DNA of 13,279 nt from Bacteroides sp. (GCA_030151845.1 JASLCM010000214.1:1-13279), one strand, 5' to 3'; positions 1 through 7,355 are shown, numbered from the stretch's first letter. Notes: a model not told the origin generated them from the sequence alone. Numbers and translations: made by a program.

Positions 1-202
1 AGGAAAGTATACAGAAGCAGCTTCGGGTATCTTTATGACTCTTGTTTGTGGTGGTGGTGTTCTTCCACTTATTCAAGGTGCTTTAGCCGATGCTACTTCA
101 TACATGGCTAGTTACTGGTTAGTTGTTGCTTGTACTGTTTATCTATTATTCTACGCTACAATTGGATACAAAAATGTAAACAAGGATATCCCTGTTGAAT
201 AA
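1..202 (+). CDS. Sugar permease of the MFS, FucP/GluP-like (C-terminal fragment)
   Basis: This is the last 66 residues of an inner-membrane protein whose start lies left of the window; the first complete codon is at base 2. The visible part holds two hydrophobic, glycine-rich segments (one around GIFMTLVCGGGVLPLIQGAL, one around YWLVVACTVYLLFYATIGY), then a short polar cytoplasmic-type tail ending NKDIPVE. The pattern of two closing helices, with a GGGVLP..QG motif in the first, resembles the end of FucP/GluP-type fucose/glucose/galactose:H+ symporters. The stop is only 11 bases before galactokinase, and pairing of such a permease with galK is common in Bacteroidales, so galactose or glucose is the likely substrate. 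Family assignment rests on a short fragment plus context; another MFS carrier is possible. Confidence 0.72.
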   Translation, partial: GKYTEAASGIFMTLVCGGGVLPLIQGALADATSYMASYWLVVACTVYLLFYATIGYKNVNKDIPVE

Positions 203-213
203 GAGACAGAAAA

Positions 214-1365
214 ATGAATAAGAATAAGGTCAGAGAAGCTTTTCAAAATTGCTATCAAACTAGAGGTTTTCTATATACTGCTCCAGGCAGAATAAACCTT
301 ATAGGAGAACATACAGATTACAATGGTGGTTTTGTATTTCCTGGTGCAATAGATAAAGGAATGATAGCAGAAATCAAGCCTAACCAAACAACAAAGGTTC
401 GAGCTTATGCTATTGATTTAGATCAAACGCTAGAGTTTGATTTAAAAGATGAGAATCTTCCTTCCAAAAGCTGGGCAAGGTATATTTATGGTGTTTGTAA
501 GGAAATGATGAAACATCATGTTCCTGTTCAAGGTTTTGACACCGCCTTCTCGGGCGATGTACCTTTAGGAGCAGGAATGTCATCCTCGGCCGCACTTGAA
601 AGTGTTTATGCCTATGCCATCAATGATCTATTCTTTGCGAAAAAGCTAGACTTGTTGACTCTTGCTAAAATAGGACAAGCTACAGAACATAATTATTGTG
701 GTGTTAAATGTGGAATAATGGATCAGTTTGCCTCTTTATTTGGTAAAGAGGGACACTTAATTCGATTGGATTGTCGCTCATTAGAGCATCAATACTTCCC
801 ATTCTCACCCAAGGGCTATAAGCTCGTTCTACTGGACTCGGTTGTGAAACACGAGCTTGCCTCTTCGGCTTATAACAAACGGAGAGAAAGCTGTGAAAGA
901 GTGGTTGCAACTATTCAAAGAGACTATCCTCAAGTTCACTTCTTACGAGATGTAGATCTTGCAATGCTTAATGAAGTTGCAACGATAATCTCTAAAGAAG
1001 ACTTTAAACGCGCTAAATATGTAATTGAAGAGATACAGCGTGTTTTAGAGGTATGTAAAGCTCTTGAAGAGGGCGACTATGAAACTGTTGGGGTAAAGAT
1101 GTATGAGACTCACAAAGGAATGAGTGAGCTCTACGAAGTTAGTTGTGAAGAGTTAGATTTTTTAAACAACTGTGCTAAACTTCACAAAGTAACAGGATCA
1201 CGAGTTATGGGAGGAGGTTTTGGTGGCTGTACCCTCAATTTAGTAAAAGAGGAGTACCACGATACCTTCATTGAAGAAACATCCAAGGCATATCTGGATA
1301 AATTCAAAAAGAATTTAAAGGTATATGAGGTTAATATTTCTGAAGGTGCAAGAGAATTATGCTAG
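214..1365 (+). CDS. galK: Galactokinase
   Basis: Cytoplasmic GHMP-family kinase making alpha-D-galactose 1-phosphate from galactose and ATP, the entry step of the Leloir pathway. Seen in the 383-residue protein: the galactokinase signature PGRINLIGEHTDYN at residues 24-37, the phosphate-binding loop LGAGMSSSAALE at 118-129, the segment CGIMDQFAS with the expected catalytic-base aspartate D170, and the C-terminal GHMP motif GSRVMGGGFGGC at 328-339. Length matches the family (about 380-390), so it looks intact. The ATG follows the permease stop by 11 bases and is preceded by A-rich sequence with GAGA but no clear Shine-Dalgarno, usual in Bacteroidota. It is probably co-transcribed with the upstream permease and is closed by the hairpin at 1392. 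No galT or galE lies in the window. Confidence 0.97.
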   Translation: MNKNKVREAFQNCYQTRGFLYTAPGRINLIGEHTDYNGGFVFPGAIDKGMIAEIKPNQTTKVRAYAIDLDQTLEFDLKDENLPSKSWARYIYGVCKEMMKHHVPVQGFDTAFSGDVPLGAGMSSSAALESVYAYAINDLFFAKKLDLLTLAKIGQATEHNYCGVKCGIMDQFASLFGKEGHLIRLDCRSLEHQYFPFSPKGYKLVLLDSVVKHELASSAYNKRRESCERVVATIQRDYPQVHFLRDVDLAMLNEVATIISKEDFKRAKYVIEEIQRVLEVCKALEEGDYETVGVKMYETHKGMSELYEVSCEELDFLNNCAKLHKVTGSRVMGGGFGGCTLNLVKEEYHDTFIEETSKAYLDKFKKNLKVYEVNISEGARELC

Positions 1366-1391
1366 CTAAAAGCACTCATAAATTCATATAA

Positions 1392-1429
1392 AAAAGAGAG
1401 GGAGAACATTTACTCCCTCTCTTTTGTTA
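1392..1429 (+). terminator. Rho-independent terminator after galK
   Basis: A perfect 13-bp inverted repeat (AAAAGAGAGGGAG at 1392-1404 and CTCCCTCTCTTTT at 1413-1425) encloses the 8-base loop AACATTTA. The downstream arm supplies a T-run followed by GTTAT. It lies 26 bases after the galK stop and separates the galactose genes from the tkt promoter. The A-run on the upstream side means it could also work for minus-strand transcription, but no minus-strand gene approaches it. Confidence 0.88.
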
Positions 1430-1535
1430 TTAAAGGAAACAAAAGAAAAGAATAACGACTATAAAAGAAAGAAATACCAGGTTTTATTTATAGGCAGTTA
1501 CTATAAGAAAATATGGATATTCACATTTAAAAACC

Positions 1536-1543
1536 TATCTTTG
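1536..1543 (+). promoter_or_regulatory. Bacteroidota -7 box (TATCTTTG) for tkt-rpiB
   Basis: TATCTTTG matches the TAnnTTTG consensus of the Bacteroidota primary sigma factor. It ends 28 bases before the tkt ATG, which would give a leader of roughly 20 bases. I see no good TTTG (-33) element at the usual distance upstream. The rest of the 206-base gap between galK and tkt shows only the galK terminator and featureless AT-rich sequence. Confidence 0.65.
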
Positions 1544-1571
1544 TATAAAGAACAACTAGATACATAAAATT

Positions 1572-3581
1572 ATGAATAACAACGAGCTAATGAATCGCGC
1601 AGCTGATAACATCAGAATATTAGCTGCTTCTATGGTTGAGAAAGCAAATTCTGGGCATCCAGGAGGCGCTATGGGAGGTGCAGATTTCATCAACGTACTC
1701 TACTCAGAATTTTTAATCCATGACCCAGAGAATCCATATTGGGAAAGCAGGGACCGCTTTTTCTTAGATCCTGGACATATGTCTCCTATGTTGTATTCCA
1801 CACTAGCATTAACAGGGAAATATACCCTTGATGAACTTAAACAGTTCCGTCAATGGGGTAGTCCAACTCCTGGACACCCTGAAGTTGATTTGGCAAGAGG
1901 AGTAGAAAACACATCAGGCCCATTGGGTCAAGGACACACCTTTGCTGTTGGTGCTGCTATTGCTGCAAAATTCCTAAAAGCTAGATTTGGCAAAGTTATG
2001 GACCAAACTATTTATGCTTATATCTCTGATGGGGGTATCCAAGAAGAGATTTCTCAAGGAGCAGGAAGAATTGCAGGACACTTAGGACTGGATAACTTAA
2101 TCATGTTCTACGATTCAAATGACGTTCAACTATCTACTGATACAGACGATGTGTCCAGTGAAGATGTAGCTAAAAAATATGAAGCTTGGAACTGGAAGGT
2201 TATAACAATTAACGGTAACAACCCAGATGAAATTAGAGAAGCATTGACTGAGGCTAAAGAGGAAGCTGAGCGTCCAACATTGATTATAGGTAAAACTATA
2301 ATGGGAAAAGGTGCACTTCATGCTGATGGTACAAGCAACGAGGCAAACTGCTCAACTCATGGTTCTCCATTAGGAGGCGATGCCTATGTAAAAACAATAG
2401 AAGGTTTAGGTGGTGATCCTAAGAATCCATTTGTTATTTTTCCAGAAGTTGCTGAGCTGTATAAAAAAAGAGCTGAAGAGCTAAAAGAGATTGTAGCAGA
2501 GTGTAAAAGGAAAAAAGAGACATGGGCCAAGGAGAATCCAACCCTAGCTCAAAAAATGACCGATTTCTTTGCAGGTAAGCTACCACAGATAGCGTGGGAT
2601 AAAATTGAGCAAAAAGCAAATGCGGCTACAAGAGCAGGATCGGCAACAGTTTTATCTACTCTAGCACAAACGGTTGAGAATATGATAGTCTCATCTGCAG
2701 ATTTATCGAATTCAGATAAAACAGATGGTTTCTTAAAGCATACTAAAGCATTCAAAAAAGGAGACTTTAGTGGGGCTTTCTTACAAGCAGGTGTTTCGGA
2801 ATTAACCATGGCCTGTTTATGTATTGGTATGTCACTTCACGGTGGTGTCGTTGCTGCATGTGCAACATTCTTTGTCTTTTCAGACTATATGAAACCAGCT
2901 ATTCGCATGGCTGCACTTATGGAACAACCTGTAAAGTTCATTTGGACACATGATGCATTCCGTGTAGGTGAAGACGGACCAACGCATGAGCCTGTTGAAC
3001 AAGAAGCTCAAATCCGCTTAATGGAAAAGCTTAAGAACCACAGTGGTAAGAGCTCTATGCTAGTTCTTAGGCCTGCCGATGTAGAAGAGACTACTGTAGC
3101 TTGGAGATTAGCTATGGAAAACAAAGAAACTCCAACAGGGCTAGTTCTTTCAAGACAAAACATCCAGAACTTACCTGTAGGAAATGACTATGCATTGGTA
3201 CAAAAAGGAGGATATGTTGTTGCAGGATCAGATGAAAAATTTGATGTAGTCCTTTTGGCCTCTGGATCTGAAGTTGCTACTTTAGTTGCTGGTGCAGAAC
3301 TTCTTCGCAAAGACAACATTAAAGTTAGAATTGTTTCAGTACCTTCTGAAGGTCTTTTTAGAAGTCAAAGCAAAAATTATCAAGAGAGCGTTATTCCTAG
3401 CAATGCAAAAGTTTTTGGTTTAACAGCTGGACTTCCAGTAAACTTAGAGGGGTTAGTTGGTGCTAATGGTAAGGTGTACGGCCTAGAATCATTTGGCTTC
3501 TCTGCTCCATATACCGTTCTTGATGAGAAACTTGGATTTACTCCAGAAAATGTGTACAAACAAGTAAAAGGAATGCTGTAG
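1572..3581 (+). CDS. tkt: Transketolase
   Basis: TPP- and Mg2+-dependent enzyme moving two-carbon units between ketose and aldose phosphates in the non-oxidative pentose-phosphate pathway. The 669-residue protein has the full transketolase length and order: N-terminal TPP domain with SGHPGG (residues 27-32), GPLGQGHTFAVGAA near 116, and YISDGGIQEEISQGAG near 150 followed by YDSND; then the pyrimidine domain with THDAFRVGEDGPTHEPVEQ; then a C-terminal domain with VVLLASGSEV. In the TPP motif the usual GDG reads SDG, which I recall as normal for Bacteroidota transketolases, so I do not read it as inactivation. The ATG has an A-rich upstream region and a -7 box 28 bases away. Its stop codon touches the rpiB start region, indicating an operon. 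Confidence 0.97.
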   Translation: MNNNELMNRAADNIRILAASMVEKANSGHPGGAMGGADFINVLYSEFLIHDPENPYWESRDRFFLDPGHMSPMLYSTLALTGKYTLDELKQFRQWGSPTPGHPEVDLARGVENTSGPLGQGHTFAVGAAIAAKFLKARFGKVMDQTIYAYISDGGIQEEISQGAGRIAGHLGLDNLIMFYDSNDVQLSTDTDDVSSEDVAKKYEAWNWKVITINGNNPDEIREALTEAKEEAERPTLIIGKTIMGKGALHADGTSNEANCSTHGSPLGGDAYVKTIEGLGGDPKNPFVIFPEVAELYKKRAEELKEIVAECKRKKETWAKENPTLAQKMTDFFAGKLPQIAWDKIEQKANAATRAGSATVLSTLAQTVENMIVSSADLSNSDKTDGFLKHTKAFKKGDFSGAFLQAGVSELTMACLCIGMSLHGGVVAACATFFVFSDYMKPAIRMAALMEQPVKFIWTHDAFRVGEDGPTHEPVEQEAQIRLMEKLKNHSGKSSMLVLRPADVEETTVAWRLAMENKETPTGLVLSRQNIQNLPVGNDYALVQKGGYVVAGSDEKFDVVLLASGSEVATLVAGAELLRKDNIKVRIVSVPSEGLFRSQSKNYQESVIPSNAKVFGLTAGLPVNLEGLVGANGKVYGLESFGFSAPYTVLDEKLGFTPENVYKQVKGML

Positions 3582-3583
3582 TG

Positions 3584-4024
3584 ATGAAAAAGTTTAAAAT
3601 TGGCTTATGTGCAGATCATGCAGGTTTTGAAATTAAAGAGTTTGCAAAGAGCTGGCTAACTAACAACGGTTTTACCGTTGAAGATTTTGGCACTCACTCT
3701 ACAGCTAGTTGTGATTATCCCGATTTTGCACACCCATTAGCTAATGCTATAGAAGAGGGTTTTTGTGACCTAGGAGTAGCTGTTTGTGGAAGTGGAAATG
3801 GAATCAACATGACGCTAAACAAACATCAAGGCATTCGAGCAGCTTTATGTTGGCTTCCTGAGTTGGCTAAATTAGCTCGTCAACACAACGATGCAAATGT
3901 ACTCGTTATGCCTGGTCGTTTTATCGACGAAAAAGAGGCAGATGCCATTTTAACTGCCTACTTCAATGCAGAGTTTGAAGGAGGAAGACATCAAAAAAGA
4001 ATTGATAAAATCCCTGTTCGATAA
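3584..4024 (+). CDS. rpiB: Ribose-5-phosphate isomerase B
   Basis: Cytoplasmic RpiB/LacAB-family isomerase interconverting ribulose 5-phosphate and ribose 5-phosphate, feeding the transketolase encoded just upstream. Seen: GLCADHAGFEIKE near the N-terminus (Asp/His phosphate- and sugar-binding residues), SCDYPDFA, the catalytic-cysteine segment VCGSGNGINMTLNK and LARQHNDANVLVMPGRF, all hallmarks of the family. At 146 residues it has the usual length. The chosen ATG is two bases after the tkt stop; a GTG at 3581 sharing its G with the tkt TAG would add only one residue and is less likely. The arrangement suggests translational coupling. Related RpiB enzymes can also isomerise allose 6-phosphate, but no allose genes are nearby. 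Confidence 0.95.
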   Translation: MKKFKIGLCADHAGFEIKEFAKSWLTNNGFTVEDFGTHSTASCDYPDFAHPLANAIEEGFCDLGVAVCGSGNGINMTLNKHQGIRAALCWLPELAKLARQHNDANVLVMPGRFIDEKEADAILTAYFNAEFEGGRHQKRIDKIPVR

Positions 4025-4032
4025 TAGGTTTT

Positions 4033-4064
4033 AAAAAGGTGCTGAATATTCAGCACCTTTTTTT
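4033..4064 (+). terminator. Rho-independent terminator after rpiB
   Basis: AAAAAGGTGCTG (4033-4044) pairs perfectly with CAGCACCTTTTT (4051-4062) around the loop AATATT, followed by a T-run reaching 4064. It begins 8 bases after the rpiB stop and closes the tkt-rpiB operon ahead of the next promoter. Confidence 0.92.
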
Positions 4065-4109
4065 ATACATAAAATTCTTGAACTTTCACCCATAATTCCA
4101 AATTAAAAC

Positions 4110-4117
4110 TATCTTTG
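4110..4117 (+). promoter_or_regulatory. Bacteroidota -7 box (TATCTTTG) for the oxidoreductase operon
   Basis: TATCTTTG, identical to the box ahead of tkt, ends 26 bases before the ATG of the TPR gene and lies downstream of the rpiB terminator. The expected -33 region has only a weak TTTC at about 22 bases upstream. It is the only promoter candidate I see for the six genes ending at 7250. Confidence 0.65.
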
Positions 4118-4143
4118 TCTCTATAGCACAAAACTCTTACCCA

Positions 4144-4419
4144 ATGAAAAAACTAGAAGAGATAGATAAACTCATCTTCGAAGGTGAGGTAGATCAAGCT
4201 ATTCAAGCACTAAACGAGATGAAAAATAGCTCCACGCATACAAAGGAATCTATCTTTTATCTTTTAGGAAATGCATACCGAAAGAAAGGCGATTTACAGA
4301 AAGCTCTAAACTATTATCAATATGCTATCGAAGAGAGCCCTGAAAGTCCTGCGGTTAGTGCAAGAGAGCAATTAGTGAGTATTCTTAATTTCTATGACAA
4401 AAACATGTTCAATCAATAA
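4144..4419 (+). CDS. Small TPR-repeat protein
   Basis: A 91-residue cytoplasmic protein (no signal peptide or membrane segment). Residues 36-69 form one canonical 34-residue tetratricopeptide repeat with the expected small and aromatic positions (LLGNAYRKKGDLQKALNYY, then A61 and P66). Residues 5-28 look like a degenerate preceding half-repeat, and a helical tail follows. TPRs mediate protein-protein contacts, so an assembly or scaffolding role for the downstream oxidoreductase is conceivable, but that is inference from position alone. It is the first gene of the operon, 26 bases after the -7 box, and its stop is 7 bases before the ferredoxin-subunit ATG. No enzymatic motif is visible. Confidence 0.85.
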   Translation: MKKLEEIDKLIFEGEVDQAIQALNEMKNSSTHTKESIFYLLGNAYRKKGDLQKALNYYQYAIEESPESPAVSAREQLVSILNFYDKNMFNQ

Positions 4420-4426
4420 CATAAAT

Positions 4427-4654
4427 ATGGCTAAAGTAAAAGGAGCAATCGTAGTGAATACAGATAGATGCAAAGGTTGCAGTCTATGTGTTGTTGCGTG
4501 TCCTTTAAATGTTATAAAACTAGCAAAGGAAGTTAACATCAAAGGATATAATTACGCTTATCAAGCAGTGGAAGACACTTGCAACGGCTGTACAACCTGT
4601 GCAACAGTTTGTCCAGACGGATGTATAACAGTTTATAGAGTTAAACAGGCATAA
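4427..4654 (+). CDS. 2-oxoacid:ferredoxin oxidoreductase, delta (ferredoxin-like) subunit
   Basis: A 75-residue 2x[4Fe-4S] protein that would carry electrons from the TPP/[4Fe-4S] catalytic core to external ferredoxin. Two complete cluster motifs are seen: C15-x2-C18-x2-C21-x3-C25-P and C52-x2-C55-x2-C58-x3-C62-P, with an extra cysteine at 66. Spacing between motifs is longer than in a free clostridial-type ferredoxin, as in KorD/VorD/PorD subunits. The reading frame stays open upstream to an ATG at 4394, but that start would overlap the TPR gene; the ATG at 4427 gives the clean N-terminus MAKVKGAIVVNTDRCKGC and a 7-base gap, so I use it. The alpha-subunit gene starts 11 bases downstream. Confidence 0.92.
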   Translation: MAKVKGAIVVNTDRCKGCSLCVVACPLNVIKLAKEVNIKGYNYAYQAVEDTCNGCTTCATVCPDGCITVYRVKQA

Positions 4655-4665
4655 AGAGACAAGGT

Positions 4666-5751
4666 ATGACGAAAAAAGTTGTTTTAATGAAAGGCAATGA
4701 AGCGATAGCCCATGCGGCTATACGCTATGGGGTAGATGGCTATTTTGGTTATCCAATAACTCCTCAATCCGAAGTTCTTGAAACTCTAGCGGAACTTAAG
4801 CCATGGGAAACCACAGGAATGGTCGTATTACAAGCAGAAAGTGAAGTAGCTGCGATTAATATGGTATATGGGGGGGCAGGTACTGGAAAAATGGTCATGA
4901 CCTCTTCATCTAGCCCTGGTATTAGCTTAAAACAAGAGGGTATCTCTTACATAGCCGGTGCAGAATTACCTTGCTTAATTGTTAATGTTATGCGAGGAGG
5001 TCCAGGATTAGGCACTATACAACCTAGTCAAGCCGATTACTTCCAAACAGTAAAAGGAGGAGGACATGGTGACTATAAACTAATAACACTCGCTCCTGCC
5101 TCTGTACAAGAAATGGCCGACTTTGTAGGCCTTGGGTTTGAACTTGCTTTTAAATACAGAAATCCTACGATGATTTTGGCCGATGGTGTGATTGGACAGA
5201 TGATGGAGAAGGTCGTTCTTCCTGAACAAAGAGAGAGACTAACAGATGAAGAGGTGATTGCGAGATCCCCCTGGGCAAGTACTGGGAAAACAAAAAACAG
5301 GAAACCCAACATCATCACCTCCCTAGAACTTCAGTCCAATGAAATGGAGAAAAAGAACCTTCACTTTCAAGCAAAATTTAAAGAAATTGAAAAAAATGAG
5401 GTTCGATATGAAGAGATCAACTGTGAAGATGCCGACTATCTTATTGTTGCCTTTGGCTCTATGGCACGCATCGGGCAAAAAGCGATGGAGATTGCAAGAG
5501 ACGAGGGGATTAAGGTTGGTATTTTGCGCCCTATAACCTTATGGCCATTCCCTACAGAGGTTATCAACTCTTATGCCAGTAAAGTAAAAGGAATGCTATC
5601 GTTGGAGTTAAATGCCGGACAAATGGTAGAGGATATCCGATTAGCTGTTAACGGTAAAGTACAGGTTGAACATTTTGGAAGACTAGGAGGGATTGTTCCT
5701 GATCCAGAAGAAATTGTAGTTGCACTAAAAGAAAAATTAATCAAGAAATAA
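4666..5751 (+). CDS. vorB: 2-oxoacid:ferredoxin oxidoreductase, alpha subunit (VorB/KorA type)
   Basis: Alpha subunit of a four-subunit enzyme that oxidatively decarboxylates a 2-oxoacid to acyl-CoA, reducing ferredoxin, or runs in reverse. The 361 residues contain the pyrimidine-binding (PYR) domain with VLMKGNEAIAHAAIRYG and YPITPQSE (29-36), the ordered segment GPGLGTIQPSQADYFQ, and a C-terminal transketolase-C-like domain with LRPITLWPFP and VEHFGRLGGIVPDPEEI. The MKGNEAIA...YPITPQSE pattern is what I associate with proteins named VorB (3-methyl-2-oxobutanoate oxidoreductase) in Bacteroidota, but the same gene order delta-alpha-beta-gamma occurs in KorDABC for 2-oxoglutarate. Substrate cannot be settled by reading. 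The gene lies between the delta subunit and a small membrane-protein gene starting two bases after its stop. Confidence 0.92.
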   Translation: MTKKVVLMKGNEAIAHAAIRYGVDGYFGYPITPQSEVLETLAELKPWETTGMVVLQAESEVAAINMVYGGAGTGKMVMTSSSSPGISLKQEGISYIAGAELPCLIVNVMRGGPGLGTIQPSQADYFQTVKGGGHGDYKLITLAPASVQEMADFVGLGFELAFKYRNPTMILADGVIGQMMEKVVLPEQRERLTDEEVIARSPWASTGKTKNRKPNIITSLELQSNEMEKKNLHFQAKFKEIEKNEVRYEEINCEDADYLIVAFGSMARIGQKAMEIARDEGIKVGILRPITLWPFPTEVINSYASKVKGMLSLELNAGQMVEDIRLAVNGKVQVEHFGRLGGIVPDPEEIVVALKEKLIKK

Positions 5752-5753
5752 AC

Positions 5754-5921
5754 ATGTCGCCTAATAAAATAAGAAATATACTCAACATTCTATTTTTAAT
5801 CGGTGCACTCGCATCTGTTATAACCTATTTTGCAGTTGAGGATTTTAAAGTTTTCTTTTATATCTGCATAGGTACTATTTTTATTAAAGTTATTGAGTTT
5901 TTTATACGTTTCACCAATTGA
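5754..5921 (+). CDS. Small two-helix membrane protein inside the oxidoreductase operon
   Basis: A 55-residue frame begins with ATG two bases after the alpha-subunit stop and ends 6 bases before the beta-subunit ATG, filling the gap almost exactly. That fit argues for a real gene. The product starts MSPNKIRN (basic), has a hydrophobic segment at about residues 8-27 (ILNILFLIGALASVITYF), an acidic turn VEDFK, a second hydrophobic segment at about 33-52 (FFYICIGTIFIKVIEFFI) and a short basic tail IRFTN. It is predicted to be a helical hairpin in the inner membrane. I recognise no family. A role in tethering the soluble oxidoreductase to the membrane, or no functional link at all, are both possible. 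Confidence 0.75.
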   Translation: MSPNKIRNILNILFLIGALASVITYFAVEDFKVFFYICIGTIFIKVIEFFIRFTN

Positions 5922-5927
5922 TAAGCC

Positions 5928-6692
5928 ATGAAAACTGAAGATATTATAAGACCAGAGAACTTGGTCTACCAAAAACCCCAGTTAATGAATGACAACCACA
6001 TGCATTATTGTCCTGGTTGTAGTCATGGAGTTGTGCATAAGTTGGTTGCTGAGGTTATTGAAGAGATGGGCCTCGAAGATAAAGCCGTAGGAATATCTCC
6101 TGTAGGCTGTGCCGTTTTTATTTACAACTACATAGATATTGACTGGCAAGAGGCTGCCCATGGTAGAGCTCCTGCCCTAGCCACTGCAATAAAAAGATTG
6201 TGGCCAGATCGATTGGTATTTACCTATCAGGGTGATGGTGACCTCGCTTGTATTGGAACAGCCGAAACTATTCATGCCTTAAACCGTGGAGATAATATTA
6301 CTATTATCTTTATTAATAACGCAATTTATGGGATGACTGGAGGACAAATGGCTCCTACAACTTTGTTGGGTATGCCTACCTCCACCTGTCCAACAGGGCG
6401 TGAAGTTGACATCCATGGTTATCCCTTAAAAATGACAGAAATAGCAGCACAGCTCGAAGGAACAGCCTATGTAACAAGACAAGCTGTACACACAGTAGGT
6501 GCTATTCGCAGAGCGAAAAAAGCTATTCGAAAAGCATTTGAGAATTCAATGGCAGGAAAAGGGTCAAACTTAGTTGAAATTGTCTCTACCTGTAATTCCG
6601 GATGGAAAATGTCTCCGGCAAAAGCCAATGAATGGATGGAAGAGAATATGTTTTCTTTTTATCCGTTAGGAGATTTAAAAGTAAAAGAGTAA
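5928..6692 (+). CDS. 2-oxoacid:ferredoxin oxidoreductase, beta (TPP-binding) subunit
   Basis: Catalytic subunit holding thiamine pyrophosphate and the proximal [4Fe-4S] cluster. In the 254 residues, the TPP/Mg motif starts at GDG (102-104) and ends at NN (130-131), with the expected 25-residue interval, followed by IYGMTGGQMAPTT. Four cysteines are placed as in KorB/PorB-type cluster ligands: C28 and C31 in CPGCSHG, C61 in SPVGC, and C222 in STCNSGW. The N-terminal helical lead (about 20 residues before HYCPGC) is normal for the family. Length and motifs indicate an intact gene. It follows the small membrane protein gene by 6 bases and precedes the gamma subunit by 15. It is KorB by sequence type, or the VorA/VorB-partner beta subunit if the enzyme is branched-chain specific. 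Confidence 0.94.
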   Translation: MKTEDIIRPENLVYQKPQLMNDNHMHYCPGCSHGVVHKLVAEVIEEMGLEDKAVGISPVGCAVFIYNYIDIDWQEAAHGRAPALATAIKRLWPDRLVFTYQGDGDLACIGTAETIHALNRGDNITIIFINNAIYGMTGGQMAPTTLLGMPTSTCPTGREVDIHGYPLKMTEIAAQLEGTAYVTRQAVHTVGAIRRAKKAIRKAFENSMAGKGSNLVEIVSTCNSGWKMSPAKANEWMEENMFSFYPLGDLKVKE

Positions 6693-6707
6693 CCAAAAAG
6701 TAAAACA

Positions 6708-7250
6708 ATGAAAGAAGAAATTATAATTGCTGGATTTGGAGGACAAGGCGTACTTTCAATGGGCAAAATTCTTGCCTACTCGGGTTTAATTGAGGATAAA
6801 GAGGTTTCATGGATGCCTGCTTATGGCCCTGAACAACGTGGAGGTACTGCCAATGTTACGGTAATCATAAGTGATGAAAAAGTCTCTTCTCCTATTCTTA
6901 GCAAATACGATACAGCTATCATTCTAAACCAACCCTCACTAGAGAAGTTTGAAGATAAAGTAAAACCTGGAGGTATACTCATTTATGATGGCTATGGTAT
7001 TTTAACTCCACCAACAAGAAAGGACATAGAGATTTACCGTATAGATGCCATGGATGCTGCAAGTGAGCTAAATATGGCGAAAGCATTTAATATGATTGTA
7101 TTAGGAGGTTTTTTAAAGGTAAAACCCATTGTTTCTCTTCCTAATGTATTAAAAGGATTGGAACAAACACTTCCTGAGAGACATCACCATTTAATTCCAA
7201 TGAATGAAAAGGCGATCAAGAAAGGAATGAGTATTATTACTAAACAATAA
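6708..7250 (+). CDS. 2-oxoacid:ferredoxin oxidoreductase, gamma subunit
   Basis: A 180-residue gamma (domain III-like) subunit of the PorC/KorC/VorC family, which contacts CoA and completes the enzyme. Seen: the N-terminal glycine-rich motif IIAGFGGQGVLSMGKILAY (residues 6-24) and the highly typical MPAYGPEQRGGTANVTV (36-52). A later segment FNMIVLGGFLK and the C-terminal NEKAIKKGM pattern also fit. Length is normal and no domain is fused. It is the last gene of the operon, followed 11 bases later by a GC-rich hairpin. Together with the delta, alpha and beta genes it gives a complete enzyme, so the operon looks functional. Confidence 0.94.
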   Translation: MKEEIIIAGFGGQGVLSMGKILAYSGLIEDKEVSWMPAYGPEQRGGTANVTVIISDEKVSSPILSKYDTAIILNQPSLEKFEDKVKPGGILIYDGYGILTPPTRKDIEIYRIDAMDAASELNMAKAFNMIVLGGFLKVKPIVSLPNVLKGLEQTLPERHHHLIPMNEKAIKKGMSIITKQ

Positions 7251-7258
7251 TAAGTAAC

Positions 7259-7284
7259 AGAGGGGGCATTCCACCCCCTTTTTG
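7259..7284 (+). terminator. Rho-independent terminator after the oxidoreductase operon
   Basis: AGGGGG (7261-7266) pairs with CCCCCT (7274-7279) around the loop CATTCCA, followed by TTTT. The stem is short but nearly all G:C, and it begins 10 bases after the gamma-subunit stop. Confidence 0.85.
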
Positions 7285-7355
7285 TTATAAAACAAAAGTT
7301 CTTCCCATAATCAAATAGACTTAAGTTCTTTGGATTAACTAGTATTCAGGCTACT

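Noticed and set aside
1657..2200. Possible inactive transketolase, because the TPP motif reads SDG instead of GDG.
   Set aside because: All other catalytic segments are intact, and SDGGIQEE is, to my knowledge, the usual form in Bacteroidota.
2130..2809. Three minus-strand open frames of 61-86 codons within tkt.
   Set aside because: They lie wholly antisense to a clearly conserved gene, show no family motifs and have no promoter or start context; they reflect codon use of tkt.
3664..3680. Hairpin CAACGGT-TTT-ACCGTTG inside rpiB.
   Set aside because: It is a 7-bp stem with a 3-base loop within conserved coding sequence, with no T-run; most likely chance.
4394..4426. An 11-codon upstream extension of the ferredoxin-like subunit (start at 4394).
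   Set aside because: It would overlap the TPR gene by 26 bases, and the extra residues (MTKTCSINNIN) do not resemble the family N-terminus; the ATG at 4427 gives a standard start.
5339..5536. A 65-codon plus-strand frame inside the alpha-subunit gene.
   Set aside because: It is in another frame of a well-conserved enzyme subunit and has no recognisable features.
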